Shown: positions 1 to 5,420 of the stretch, piece after piece
Numbering within the stretch: the stretch's first letter is position 1
Layout: every line of letters begins with the position of its first letter
Virus record (IMG/VR): IMGVR_UViG_3300042387_000217
Span: 1 to 24,011 of that record
DNA length: 24,011 nt
Strand: one strand, 5' to 3'
Source of the DNA: a virus
Position numbers and translations under genes: made by a program
Notes under the pieces: model-generated
Database searches by the model: none
What the model was told of the DNA's origin: nothing
Seen by the model: only the letters and a program-made list of their open reading frames with translations

Positions 1-54
1 CAGCCATTATAACCCCTCCATTAAACCCTCTGTATAAAATCCCCTTTATCGCTC

Positions 55-210
55 GGCTCGCTCAGGCGAGCCTCGCTAACCCCTCGGGTTCGTGGCTGGC
101 AATAAGCCAGCCTACACTATCGTTTCGGCTGTCTCAGCCAACCACTCACATCAAGATAGACTCACTCTGTAGGAGTCGTTCGTCTATATATACTAACCCG
201 TTCAAAACGG
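55..210. other. Array of six short perfect hairpins
   Basis: Six perfect inverted repeats follow one another. They are GGCTCGC/GCGAGCC (55-61 with 66-72), AACCC/GGGTT (78-82 with 86-90), GGCTGGC/GCCAGCC (94-100 with 106-112), GGCTG/CAGCC (127-131 with 135-139), GACTC/GAGTC (159-163 with 173-177) and CCGTT/AACGG (198-202 with 206-210). Most loops are 3 to 5 bases. The stems differ from one another, so this is not a simple sequence repeat. ATAGAC (156-161) could instead pair with GTCTAT (182-187), giving an alternative to the fifth hairpin. Function is unknown: it could be a structured RNA, an untranslated leader, or a single-strand protein-binding or origin region. Confidence 0.6.
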
Positions 211-262
211 AAATCCGAACGCTACATATTAGCAAATGTGATGTACTTCACTAACTTATATG

Positions 263-380
263 TATAATACGGACATTTCCCCCGTAAATACTGGAAAAAT
301 ATTGTAATGCGATAGTGTATTATACGACCAGCGGGAGTTATAAGCACTGGGGTCGCCCCAAGCGACTCGATGCTTTTTTC
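263..380 (+). ncRNA. Candidate short transcript (promoter-like to terminator)
   Basis: A perfect TATAAT lies at 263-268, preceded by TG. No good -35 is visible at the usual distance (GATGTA at 240-245). About 105 bases downstream of the implied start is a terminator-like hairpin with six T at 374-379, and there is no open frame with a ribosome binding site between them. A small RNA is possible, but the evidence is only this arrangement. The opposite strand also has a TATAAT (319-324) with a poor -35, so direction is uncertain. Confidence 0.2.
344..380 (+). terminator. Possible intrinsic terminator in the leader
   Basis: The stem GGGTCGC/GCGACTC (one G-T pair) closes a CCCAA loop. A GCA/TGC pairing can extend it outward across mismatches. 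Six T follow directly at 374-379. It would end any rightward transcript entering from upstream. Confidence 0.45.
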
Positions 381-493
381 TTTCCGAGCCTTTAGTCCAA
401 GAATCTTTTTGCTTGTCGCGTGAGGGCTATGCCCTGCCTGTGGCACTGAGGGTTTAAGTAACGCTCCGCGATTTAAGTACCGCCGAGGGTCTA

Positions 494-530
494 CCGCGAG
501 CCCGTTTACGGGCGAGCGCGCCGATTTTTT
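494..530 (+). terminator. Possible intrinsic terminator before the first gene
   Basis: GCCCG/CGGGC (500-504 with 509-513) with a TTTA loop is flanked by CGCG on both sides (495-498 and 517-520). It is followed by CCGA and then six T at 525-530. It lies 115 bases upstream of the 645-673 promoter and may insulate it from upstream transcription. The offset of the T-run makes this less certain. Confidence 0.4.
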
Positions 531-540
531 ACGCCTGAGA

Positions 541-551
541 GTTTGTGTCGG
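541..551 (+). repeat. 11-mer directional repeat, copy 1 (GTTTGTGTCGG)
   Basis: Exact copy of the 11-mer, upstream of the first gene and of its promoter. It is one of seven same-strand copies in the window (see 1473, 1499, 1509, 1579, 6252 and 11309). Confidence 0.75.
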
Positions 552-607
552 GAGACTATCTGCTCAGGGGGGGCTGGCTGGCTGAGCGTATTTTGAGCGT
601 GGGATCT

Positions 608-623
608 GTTTGGATTTCCAAAC
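608..623 (+). repeat. 16-bp palindrome, copy 1 (ATTT centre)
   Basis: GTTTGGATTTCCAAAC, palindromic except at one central position. It ends 21 bases before the -35 box of the 645-673 promoter, a position that could suit an operator or activator site. It is one of eight copies, all between 608 and 6040. Confidence 0.85.
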
Positions 624-644
624 GCTTTTGAGGTGCTTTGGTAT

Positions 645-673
645 TTGACTCGACTACTGATCCATGAGATAAT
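645..673 (+). promoter_or_regulatory. Sigma70-type promoter of the 720 gene
   Basis: TTGACT (645-650) and GATAAT (668-673) are separated by exactly 17 bases. The expected start is near 680, about 40 bases before the ATG at 720. Both hexamers differ from consensus at one position. The sequence shows this directly; activity is inferred. Confidence 0.75.
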
Positions 674-680
674 TTTCCCA

Positions 681-706
681 TCGAATCAAGCGAACGTCTT
701 GATCGA
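681..706 (+). promoter_or_regulatory. 5'-end mRNA hairpin touching the ribosome binding site
   Basis: TCGA-A-TCAAG (681-690) pairs with CTTGA-TCGA (698-706), giving nine pairs with one bulged A and a 7-base loop. It would form at the very 5' end of the transcript from the 645-673 promoter, and its last bases overlap the start of the Shine-Dalgarno GAGGAAGG (705-712). It could stabilise the mRNA, limit translation, or act as a DNA operator at the transcription start. Confidence 0.45.
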
Positions 707-719
707 GGAAGGCAAAAAA

Positions 720-1355
720 ATGTCAGCAAAGAAAGACGCTCCACAAGGTAAGGCCGTTTCATCTCTCGTTAAGTCCTACGCTTCACTTGTTGCTTCTGGT
801 GATCAAGGCGTCCGCGCTTGGTATCGCTCAGCGGTCAAGGTCTCGGTTCGTGACTTCGAGGCAACTATCGAAGAAGCAAAGAAACTCGGCGAAGTTCGCG
901 GAATCACCAAGAACTCTGCAAAGTTCGTTCCAGTGATCGTCCGCGCATTTGATATCGCTGGAGCCGATAAGGTCTCAGTAGTTGAAATCTGCAAAGGCGC
1001 AGAATTGGCGCAACGCGCTCTCAAGGCTGACGGCGCACTGGCTCTCGCAGGAATGGTGAAGTCATGGGATGAATTCGTGAAGAAGGCGGAAGATGCTCGT
1101 GACGCCAAGCCTAAGCGCAATAATACGGGCGCTGGTCGTAAGTCTGGCGAGGTCGAGGTCACGCTTAACGCTGACGGCCTAATCGCTCAAGCGCTCGAAG
1201 GTCTGCGCGATTTGGTGGACGTCACTGTTACCGATTTTGACTCCGCGTCTGATCTGATTAAACTCGTGAACCACCTCGTCACGACATCACTCCATAACCA
1301 AGCGCTGAACGAGTCAGTCGAGCGCCATCCTGCGAAGGGTGCGAAGGTCGCCTAA
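720..1355 (+). CDS. Hypothetical basic protein, 211 aa
   Basis: I do not recognise this protein. The start at 720 is set by GAGGAAGG (705-712) seven bases upstream and by the strong promoter at 645-673. A longer frame opening at 633 would begin upstream of the promoter and is rejected. The product is mostly predicted helix. It has a Lys-rich N-terminus, a basic segment PKRNNTGAGRKSG near residues 130-142, and an acidic-hydrophobic C-terminal part (about 143-200). There are no transmembrane segments. It is transcribed alone: its own promoter in front, a terminator immediately behind, and copies of both repeat families on each side. This makes a DNA-binding role (replication, partition or control through the repeats) a reasonable guess, but no motif proves it. 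It looks more GC-rich than the following genes, judged by eye. Confidence 0.8.
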   Translation: MSAKKDAPQGKAVSSLVKSYASLVASGDQGVRAWYRSAVKVSVRDFEATIEEAKKLGEVRGITKNSAKFVPVIVRAFDIAGADKVSVVEICKGAELAQRALKADGALALAGMVKSWDEFVKKAEDARDAKPKRNNTGAGRKSGEVEVTLNADGLIAQALEGLRDLVDVTVTDFDSASDLIKLVNHLVTTSLHNQALNESVERHPAKGAKVA

Positions 1356-1370
1356 CCCCTAGAAGATCGA

Positions 1371-1402
1371 ACCCCCTACCCTTTCGAGGGTGGGGGGTTT
1401 TT
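1371..1402 (+). terminator. Intrinsic terminator after the 720 gene
   Basis: ACCCCCTACCCT and AGGGTGGGGGGT form a 12-bp stem (one G-T pair) around a TTCG tetraloop, followed by TTTT. It starts 15 bases after the stop codon at 1353-1355. Confidence 0.9.
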
Positions 1403-1435
1403 CTATGCTCCGATTTTTTCTGTGCTCCGAAAATT

Positions 1436-1451
1436 GTTTGGATTTCCAAAC
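1436..1451 (+). repeat. 16-bp palindrome, copy 2 (ATTT centre)
   Basis: GTTTGGATTTCCAAAC in the intergenic region after the 1371-1402 terminator. It is 22 bases before the first of the clustered 11-mers. Confidence 0.85.
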
Positions 1452-1472
1452 GGGCGCGGACGGGGCGCGAAA

Positions 1473-1483
1473 GTTTGTGTCGG
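1473..1483 (+). repeat. 11-mer directional repeat, copy 2 (GTTTGTGTCGG)
   Basis: Exact copy in the 1403-1714 intergenic region, 26 bases before the next copy. Confidence 0.75.
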
Positions 1484-1498
1484 CCAGTCCTCATGGCA

Positions 1499-1519
1499 GT
1501 TTGTGTTGGTTTGTGTCGG
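1499..1519 (+). repeat. 11-mer directional repeat, copies 3 and 4 in tandem
   Basis: GTTTGTGTTGG (1499-1509) and GTTTGTGTCGG (1509-1519) share one G, so they sit 10 bases apart, about one helical turn, and face the same way. This is the densest point of the family. Confidence 0.8.
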
Positions 1520-1578
1520 GGGTGGTGGTTCAGCCATAGTCGTCTCGGCGCACCTACCCTAGCCCTAGCCGTTCTTTG

Positions 1579-1589
1579 GTTTGTGTCGG
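1579..1589 (+). repeat. 11-mer directional repeat, copy 5 (GTTTGTGTCGG)
   Basis: Exact copy ending 27 bases before the -35 box at 1617. It is followed by CGCACC, so this copy also belongs to the repeated TCGGCGCACC segment. Confidence 0.75.
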
Positions 1590-1616
1590 CGCACCAGATC
1601 CAGTGGTCATGCTCAT

Positions 1617-1645
1617 TTGACTTAGGGTAGCCACTAGCGTAAAAT
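1617..1645 (+). promoter_or_regulatory. Sigma70-type promoter of the rightward small-gene operon
   Basis: TTGACT (1617-1622), a 17-base spacer, then TAAAAT (1640-1645). The expected start is near 1652, which places the palindrome at 1679-1694 in the 5' untranslated region. The -35 box is identical to that of the 645-673 promoter. It probably drives the run of overlapping genes from 1715 on. Confidence 0.7.
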
Positions 1646-1678
1646 AGTTTCTGCAAGGGCAAAGTATGTCCTCGCACT

Positions 1679-1694
1679 GTTTGGATTTCCAAAC
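1679..1694 (+). repeat. 16-bp palindrome, copy 3 (ATTT centre)
   Basis: GTTTGGATTTCCAAAC about 27 bases downstream of the expected transcription start and 20 bases before the ATG at 1715. It is followed by the same ATGAAAGG ribosome-binding context seen after copies at 2285 and 5548. Confidence 0.85.
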
Positions 1695-1714
1695 ACTACA
1701 TGAAAGGTAAGATA

Positions 1715-1852
1715 ATGGATAAGTACGAAGTGTTCGAGAAACTAGCAGATCAGTACAAGAGAGGACTTCTCACCAATGATGAATTCTGGGCTGAGGTCAG
1801 AGAGCGCGATCTTATGGACAAGATCGGCATTAACGAAGGGATGGCAAGATAA
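1715..1852 (+). CDS. Hypothetical small charged protein, 45 aa
   Basis: This is the first gene of the rightward operon. The ATG at 1715 has AAAGG seven to eight bases upstream. An in-frame ATG at 1700 lies too close to the palindrome and has no ribosome binding site. The product begins MDKYEVFEKL and is charged and helical, with a NDEFWAEVRERD segment near residues 21-32. There is no cysteine and no membrane segment. Its stop TAA is followed directly by the ATG of the next gene. Function unknown. Confidence 0.65.
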   Translation: MDKYEVFEKLADQYKRGLLTNDEFWAEVRERDLMDKIGINEGMAR

Positions 1853-2023
1853 ATGATAGTTCTATCAGCATGGGATTTGGTCGCGCTTACCATAGCGCTC
1901 ACCTCATCCCTTATCGTAATCATCACCACCGCAGTTGCTAATCACCGACTCACCGAGTCAGTCCATTACTGGCGCGATGCTTACCTACAAGCCGAGCAAG
2001 ATCTAAACAAGTCAGGGATGTAG
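1853..2023 (+). CDS. Small single-span membrane protein, 56 aa
   Basis: ATG at 1853 comes immediately after the upstream stop, so translation is probably coupled. Residues about 8-29 form one hydrophobic segment (LVALTIALTSSLIVIITTAVA), followed by a polar helix containing RLTESVHYWRDAY and a Gln/Glu-rich end. The layout (membrane anchor plus short cytoplasmic helix) is common among phage early peptides of unknown role. No family recognised. Confidence 0.7.
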   Translation: MIVLSAWDLVALTIALTSSLIVIITTAVANHRLTESVHYWRDAYLQAEQDLNKSGM

Positions 2024-2025
2024 CC

Positions 2026-2316
2026 ATGATCTGCGACATTATCGAACGCATCAACATCAAGAAGGTTGATGAGTGCCTAGGTTCTGAGGTTCACTTAGAT
2101 TCTAGTTACGCCACAATGCACCCTAACGCTGAACGCATGTACTGCCACCTTTTCCACGTTAAAGGCCCGAAGTATCACAATGCGTTTTACATCACAGACA
2201 TGATCTGTGAGATGATGCTTCACCCATTCAGTGCCAAGCGTCTATGGTCTGAGATGCGAAACACTCTCAAGAGAAGAGCCAGCCGTTTGGATTTCCAAAC
2301 AGAAATGAAAGGATAA
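2026..2316 (+). CDS. Hypothetical protein, 96 aa
   Basis: The ATG at 2026 follows the previous stop by two bases. The product is a soluble protein with several His, Cys and Met residues (YCHLFHVKGPKYH near residues 39-51) and a basic C-terminus (MRNTLKRRASRL). No family recognised. The last codons run through the palindrome at 2285-2300, so RLDFQT near the C-terminus is encoded by the repeat. This suggests the site was tolerated or acquired at the gene's end. Confidence 0.7.
   Translation: MICDIIERINIKKVDECLGSEVHLDSSYATMHPNAERMYCHLFHVKGPKYHNAFYITDMICEMMLHPFSAKRLWSEMRNTLKRRASRLDFQTEMKG
2285..2300 (+). repeat. 16-bp palindrome, copy 4 (ATTT centre)
   Basis: GTTTGGATTTCCAAAC inside the 3' end of the preceding gene and 20 bases before the ATG of the amidoligase-like gene. 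It is followed by ATGAAAGG as at copy 3. Confidence 0.85.
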
Positions 2317-2320
2317 TGGA

Positions 2321-3772
2321 ATGACGATAACCGCAGAAGATGTAGTCACCAGTAATGCATGGGGCTACCTTCACAATGCAAGATGTCTCAACTGTCGCAC
2401 CTTTCAAGAGATATGGGTGCTATCAGCCTTGCAGACTCCAGAAGGGTACTGCGTGAACTGCCAGATGGGGGCACTGCGTGATGTGCAACGCTACTCAGAT
2501 AATGTCCTCACTGAGGAGGCTCTAGTAGCACTCAGGGATAGCCGTCCTCGTCCAACCGAGGATACCTGCTACTCATGCGAGGGGATATCTGATCTCATCC
2601 CTTCGTTGGATGGCTCAGGTAATGAAGTGCAGAGCCACGATAACAATGAGTGTTCTCGCTCATGTGATCGTTGCGACACTCAATATGCGCGCTATAACTG
2701 GCGCGTAAACTCCTTCTATAGTGGCGATCTAGTGGTAGTGAACTTCGAGAAGATATTCGGAGATGAAGTCTGCCCTAAGTGCCAGAAGGAAATCTATGAG
2801 GATAATGGTGGAGAAGATAACTTCTTCCACTGCTCATGTTGCGAGAGTATCGAACTCATGGATGATAGCGGTTGGTTCAACGGCTCTCGCTATTGTGAGT
2901 CATGTATAGATAACAACGTCTATACATGTGATGAGTGCGGTCAGCAATACTGGGATGGTGACGGGCATTACTGTCCAGATGAGGATTCAAGTCACCTCAT
3001 CAACTCCTACTCGTACAAGCCACGTCCGTACTTCTTTGGCACTGCTACCTATCACATGGGGTTCGAGTTAGAAGTCGAGTCTGACGGCAACTCAATAAGA
3101 GATGCAGCAGAAGTCGTGACCAATGCCCTTGGTGAGCGTATCTATCTGAAAGAGGATGGCTCTCTCAGTCAAGGCTTCGAGATCGTCACTCATCCTCACT
3201 CGCTTGAGGAATACCAAGCCAACTTCGACTGGGAGGCACTTACCTCACTGCGTAGGCTGGGCTTTCGTTCATGGGATACCAGTACATGCGGTCTGCATGT
3301 TCATGTCTCACGTTCTGCGTTTGGAAATCCAAACACTAGACGAGATATCGTCAAGGTTCAGGCTCATGAGTTACGCTTCATGAAACTGATCTACGACAAT
3401 GATCGCCAGATCAGTAGGCTGGCAGGTCGTAAGTCCACCTATGCAACCTTCGAGGATAAGGGTCACCTAGTCCAGAAGGTTAAGTATGGACATCAAGAGA
3501 ATGGTCGCTATTCGGCTATCAACTCAGAGAACTCTGAGACACTTGAGGTTCGAGTGTTCAGAGGATCACTCAAGCCTGCACGCGTACTCATGGCACTAGA
3601 ACTTGTCCAGTGTGCCGTAGAATATACGCGTGGCTTACATGTGAACGCCAGTAACAAGGCTCTCTCATGGATGATGTTCACTCGGTATGTCGTAGACAAT
3701 GCCTCAACCTATCCAAATCTATTTGCGGCTATGGAAAAATCTTTCATGTCCGATTCAGTCAATGAGTCCTAA
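2321..3772 (+). CDS. Amidoligase-like protein with N-terminal zinc-ribbon array, 483 aa
   Basis: The C-terminal half matches the amidoligase (COOH-NH2 ligase type, Amidoligase_2) pattern: GFELEVE at 247-253, EDGSL at 278-282, GFEIVTHP at 285-292, CGLHVHVSR at 323-331, and RYSAIN plus TLEVRVFRGSL at 396-417. That family forms amide bonds between a carboxyl and an amine using ATP, often on peptides or cell-wall-like substrates. The N-terminal 220 residues hold 19 cysteines, mostly as CxxC pairs (22/25, 44/47, 83/86, 115/118, 151/154, 171/174, 192/195, 203/206), which suggests stacked zinc ribbons for binding a protein or nucleic acid. AAAGGA (2308-2313) sets the start at 2321. The next gene is a class II glutamine amidotransferase, the partner known for several amidoligase systems. 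Residues 333-338 are encoded by a copy of the palindrome. The family call comes from motifs recognised by eye; the substrate is unknown. Confidence 0.75.
   Translation: MTITAEDVVTSNAWGYLHNARCLNCRTFQEIWVLSALQTPEGYCVNCQMGALRDVQRYSDNVLTEEALVALRDSRPRPTEDTCYSCEGISDLIPSLDGSGNEVQSHDNNECSRSCDRCDTQYARYNWRVNSFYSGDLVVVNFEKIFGDEVCPKCQKEIYEDNGGEDNFFHCSCCESIELMDDSGWFNGSRYCESCIDNNVYTCDECGQQYWDGDGHYCPDEDSSHLINSYSYKPRPYFFGTATYHMGFELEVESDGNSIRDAAEVVTNALGERIYLKEDGSLSQGFEIVTHPHSLEEYQANFDWEALTSLRRLGFRSWDTSTCGLHVHVSRSAFGNPNTRRDIVKVQAHELRFMKLIYDNDRQISRLAGRKSTYATFEDKGHLVQKVKYGHQENGRYSAINSENSETLEVRVFRGSLKPARVLMALELVQCAVEYTRGLHVNASNKALSWMMFTRYVVDNASTYPNLFAAMEKSFMSDSVNES
3319..3334 (+). repeat. 16-bp palindrome, copy 5 (AAAT centre), inside coding sequence
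   Basis: GTTTGGAAATCCAAAC, the reverse complement of the ATTT form, inside the amidoligase-like gene, encoding A-F-G-N-P-N. It is the only copy well inside a gene, just after the CGLHVHVSR motif. Confidence 0.85.
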
Positions 3773-3774
3773 TC

Positions 3775-3790
3775 GTTTGGAATTCCAAAC
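3775..3790 (+). repeat. 16-bp palindrome, copy 6 (perfect, AATT centre)
   Basis: GTTTGGAATTCCAAAC is a perfect palindrome, two bases after the amidoligase-like stop codon and 17 bases before the amidotransferase ATG. Confidence 0.85.
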
Positions 3791-3807
3791 AGAAATGAGT
3801 ATATGAA

Positions 3808-4653
3808 ATGTGTATGTTATGTGTGATTCCGCCAAATGTAATTCCATCACGAGAGAAGTTGGAAAACTCTGCTCTCAACAATCCTCATGGCTTCGGCTTC
3901 GCTATCGTAATTCCTAGCGAGAATCGTATCCATGTAGAACGCACCATGAACGCTGATACATCCATCAAGCGATTCCTCGAAATGCGTGGCAAGTATCCAG
4001 AAGGTTATGCCATGTGGCATGCACGATTCGCCACTCATGGTTCTCAGACTGTCGAGAACTGCCATCCATTCCAAGTAGGCGTAGGTAACAACCTTACTTA
4101 TCTTGCACACAATGGCATCCTGCCAATCGTTGAGCCTCAAGGTGATGATCGTAGCGATACGCGTATCTTTGCTGAGGATCTACTACCTGCAATCGGTGGG
4201 GTTACTGCCCTAGATAACCCACAAGTGTCCAACCTCATTGAGGATTTCACTAGCGGTTCCAAGGTATGTATTCTCACGATAGATCCACGCGCTGAGTATC
4301 AGTGCTATCTATACCATGCTGAGAAGGGTAAGAAGGATGAGTCTGGCGTGTGGTGGTCTAACGACTCCTGCTATCTCGATACTTATTCTCGCAAGTGGAC
4401 ATCCACCAACCCTTTAGACTTTGGGCTAGGTTTCGGCGGTTATTCCACTAACGAAGAAGTCAAGTGGCGTGAGTGCGAGGTCTGTGAGACCTATGTAGAT
4501 GAGATGATGATCGAGTCATGGGATGATAACTACTGCATGGCTTGTGGCTCATGCTATGACTGCAAGGCGTATCTCACCAACTGCCTATGCTACAAGGGCA
4601 AAGATCAGACATGGGCTGGTCTAGGTAAAGAAGGTGGGTGGGCTCTATCATGA
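3808..4653 (+). CDS. Class II glutamine amidotransferase-like protein (Ntn hydrolase), 281 aa
   Basis: The protein starts M-C-M-L-C, so removal of Met exposes Cys2, the nucleophile of class II glutaminase domains. Supporting motifs are WHARFATHG at 70-78, NCHPF at 84-88, LAHNG at 99-103 and DDRSDT at 113-118, in the order of the GATase_2 fold. These domains release ammonia from glutamine or cleave related amides. After residue 220 comes a Cys-rich tail (C223, 226, 243, 246, 249, 252, 259, 261), a likely double zinc ribbon echoing that of the preceding amidoligase-like protein. There is no synthetase domain of its own, so it probably works with that neighbour. The ribosome binding site is weak. 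ATG at 3808 is preferred over 3814 because it puts Cys at position 2. The stop overlaps the next ATG. Confidence 0.8.
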   Translation: MCMLCVIPPNVIPSREKLENSALNNPHGFGFAIVIPSENRIHVERTMNADTSIKRFLEMRGKYPEGYAMWHARFATHGSQTVENCHPFQVGVGNNLTYLAHNGILPIVEPQGDDRSDTRIFAEDLLPAIGGVTALDNPQVSNLIEDFTSGSKVCILTIDPRAEYQCYLYHAEKGKKDESGVWWSNDSCYLDTYSRKWTSTNPLDFGLGFGGYSTNEEVKWRECEVCETYVDEMMIESWDDNYCMACGSCYDCKAYLTNCLCYKGKDQTWAGLGKEGGWALS

Positions 4654-4754
4654 GTAAAGAGTATGAGCAAGAAATAATTGGAATCATGTATTCAATTATG
4701 AAAAGTCTCAATCGCATAGCCAATGCCTTAGAAAAGGAAGGGGATCAGTCATGA
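4650..4754 (+). CDS. Hypothetical peptide, 34 aa
   Basis: ATGA overlaps at both ends (start at 4650 within the previous stop region, stop overlapping the ATG at 4751) support a translationally coupled gene. The product, MSKEYEQEIIGIM followed by YSIMKSLNRIANALEKEG, is one amphipathic helix that could dimerise. No family recognised. Too short for similarity judgement. Confidence 0.6.
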   Translation: MSKEYEQEIIGIMYSIMKSLNRIANALEKEGDQS

Positions 4755-4936
4755 GTAAGAAACGCAAGCCAGTACCGCCTACCCCTTTCTATCTAGGGGT
4801 TCGCGCTGAACTATTCCTGCATGACGCCGAACAAGCGTTACGGGATGGCAACAAAGAACGTCATGCTCAACTGATGCTCAGAGCCACTGAGTATCAGCGC
4901 ATGGCTGGTCAATTACCAATGGAAGGAAACTCGTGA
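4751..4936 (+). CDS. Hypothetical helical protein, 61 aa
   Basis: The start is preceded by AAGGAAGGGG, a strong ribosome binding site, and overlaps the previous stop. The basic N-terminus (MSKKRKPVPP) is followed by a helical stretch with LFLHDAEQALRDGNKERHAQ and LMLRATEYQRMAGQ, reminiscent of a TPR-like helical hairpin. Its stop TGA overlaps the next GTG start. Function unknown. Confidence 0.7.
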   Translation: MSKKRKPVPPTPFYLGVRAELFLHDAEQALRDGNKERHAQLMLRATEYQRMAGQLPMEGNS

Positions 4937-5085
4937 GCAAATATAAAGATGCTCTATGCGCCAAGTGTGCTATGCCAATTCTGGTACTGGCACACGATCA
5001 CAGTGCTGGGTTCTATTGCCAGCAGTGTGCATGGGATAAGATGGATGCCGTAGGTTTAGTCTATGGTATCGAGGTGAGTAAGTGA
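4933..5085 (+). CDS. Zinc-ribbon miniprotein, 50 aa
   Basis: GTG start at 4933, overlapping the previous stop as GTGA and preceded by GGAAGGAAA. CAKC (residues 9-12) and CQQC (29-32) form a four-cysteine zinc ribbon around AMPILVLAHDHSAGFY. It was found by reading through the gap between the neighbouring genes. The stop overlaps the GTG start of the WhiB gene, so the two are probably co-translated. A nucleic-acid or protein adaptor role is inferred from the fold only. Confidence 0.7.
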   Translation: MSKYKDALCAKCAMPILVLAHDHSAGFYCQQCAWDKMDAVGLVYGIEVSK

Positions 5086-5420
5086 CCGAACATCATTTTC
5101 CTATCTTCGATAACCGCGCTCTATGTGCTGAGGTTGACCCAGAAGTCTGGTTTCCAGAACATGGTGGCAACAACAAATACAAGACGCCAGAGGCTGTTCA
5201 CGCTAAGCAATTATGCAAGGCGTGTCCAGCACTGGCGGAGTGTCGAGAATACGCTCTCAGATATACTGGACTTTATGGTATCTGGGGCGGTCTCGATCCT
5301 AGTCAGAGGCGAGATATCCAAAAGCAGTTAAACATAATCCCCGTCCATGTCTTAGCGACTACGCCAACCATGCACGAGGGGTTCAGAGATGGAGTACCAC
5401 TTGATACAGGACGACTATGA
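5082..5420 (+). CDS. whiB: WhiB-family iron-sulfur transcriptional regulator, 112 aa
   Basis: Four cysteines at 15, 45, 48 and 54 give C-x29-C-x2-C-x5-C, which coordinates a 4Fe-4S cluster in WhiB/Wbl proteins. GIWGG at 66-70 is the family's turn motif, followed by a basic helix (SQRRDIQKQ). Wbl proteins bind the host's primary sigma factor region 4 and redirect transcription; they are confined to actinobacteria and their phages. The GTG at 5082 overlaps the previous TGA. The protein is longer at the C-terminus than minimal Wbl proteins (about 30 residues after the basic helix). The placement, among early genes, fits control of host transcription or of superinfection. Confidence 0.92.
   Translation: MTEHHFPIFDNRALCAEVDPEVWFPEHGGNNKYKTPEAVHAKQLCKACPALAECREYALRYTGLYGIWGGLDPSQRRDIQKQLNIIPVHVLATTPTMHEGFRDGVPLDTGRL

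Larger units (their letters stand above)
1..719. other. Non-coding leader region (about 720 bases)
   Basis: I find no convincing gene here on either strand. The open frames present lack a good ribosome binding site and run through hairpins. The stretch holds a run of small hairpins (55-210), a -10-like TATAAT at 263-268, two terminator-like hairpins (344-380 and 494-530), one copy of the 11-mer repeat (541-551), a 7-G run inside a GCTCAG/CTGAGC inverted repeat (562-587), one copy of the 16-bp palindrome (608-623), and the promoter of the next gene (645-673). It reads as a regulatory intergenic region. Confidence 0.7.
1403..1714 (+). other. Repeat-rich intergenic region between two operons
   Basis: This gene-free stretch carries two 16-bp palindromes (1436 and 1679), four copies of the 11-mer GTTTGTGTYGG (1473, 1499, 1509, 1579), duplicated TGCTCCGA (near 1407 and 1423), duplicated TCGGCGCACC (about 1544 and 1585), a CCCTAG/CCCTAGCC run near 1557-1570, and a promoter at 1617-1645. 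Iteron-like clustering next to a basic protein gene is the layout expected of a replication or partition control region, but no known origin motif is visible. Confidence 0.7.

Noticed and set aside
78-112. A tRNA-like GGTTCG with flanking stems in the leader
   Set aside because: No T-stem, anticodon arm or acceptor pairing fits; the stems are separate hairpins.
222-446. A 74-aa leftward frame in the leader
   Set aside because: No ribosome binding site, runs through the 344-380 terminator hairpin, and the composition does not resemble a protein.
1473-1589. The 11-mer as a DnaA box
   Set aside because: GTTTGTGTCGG does not match TTATNCACA or its actinobacterial variants on either strand.
1279-1692. 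A 137-aa leftward frame across the terminator and repeats
   Set aside because: It would read through the strong 1371-1402 terminator, two palindromes and the 11-mer cluster; its amino acids follow the repeat sequences.
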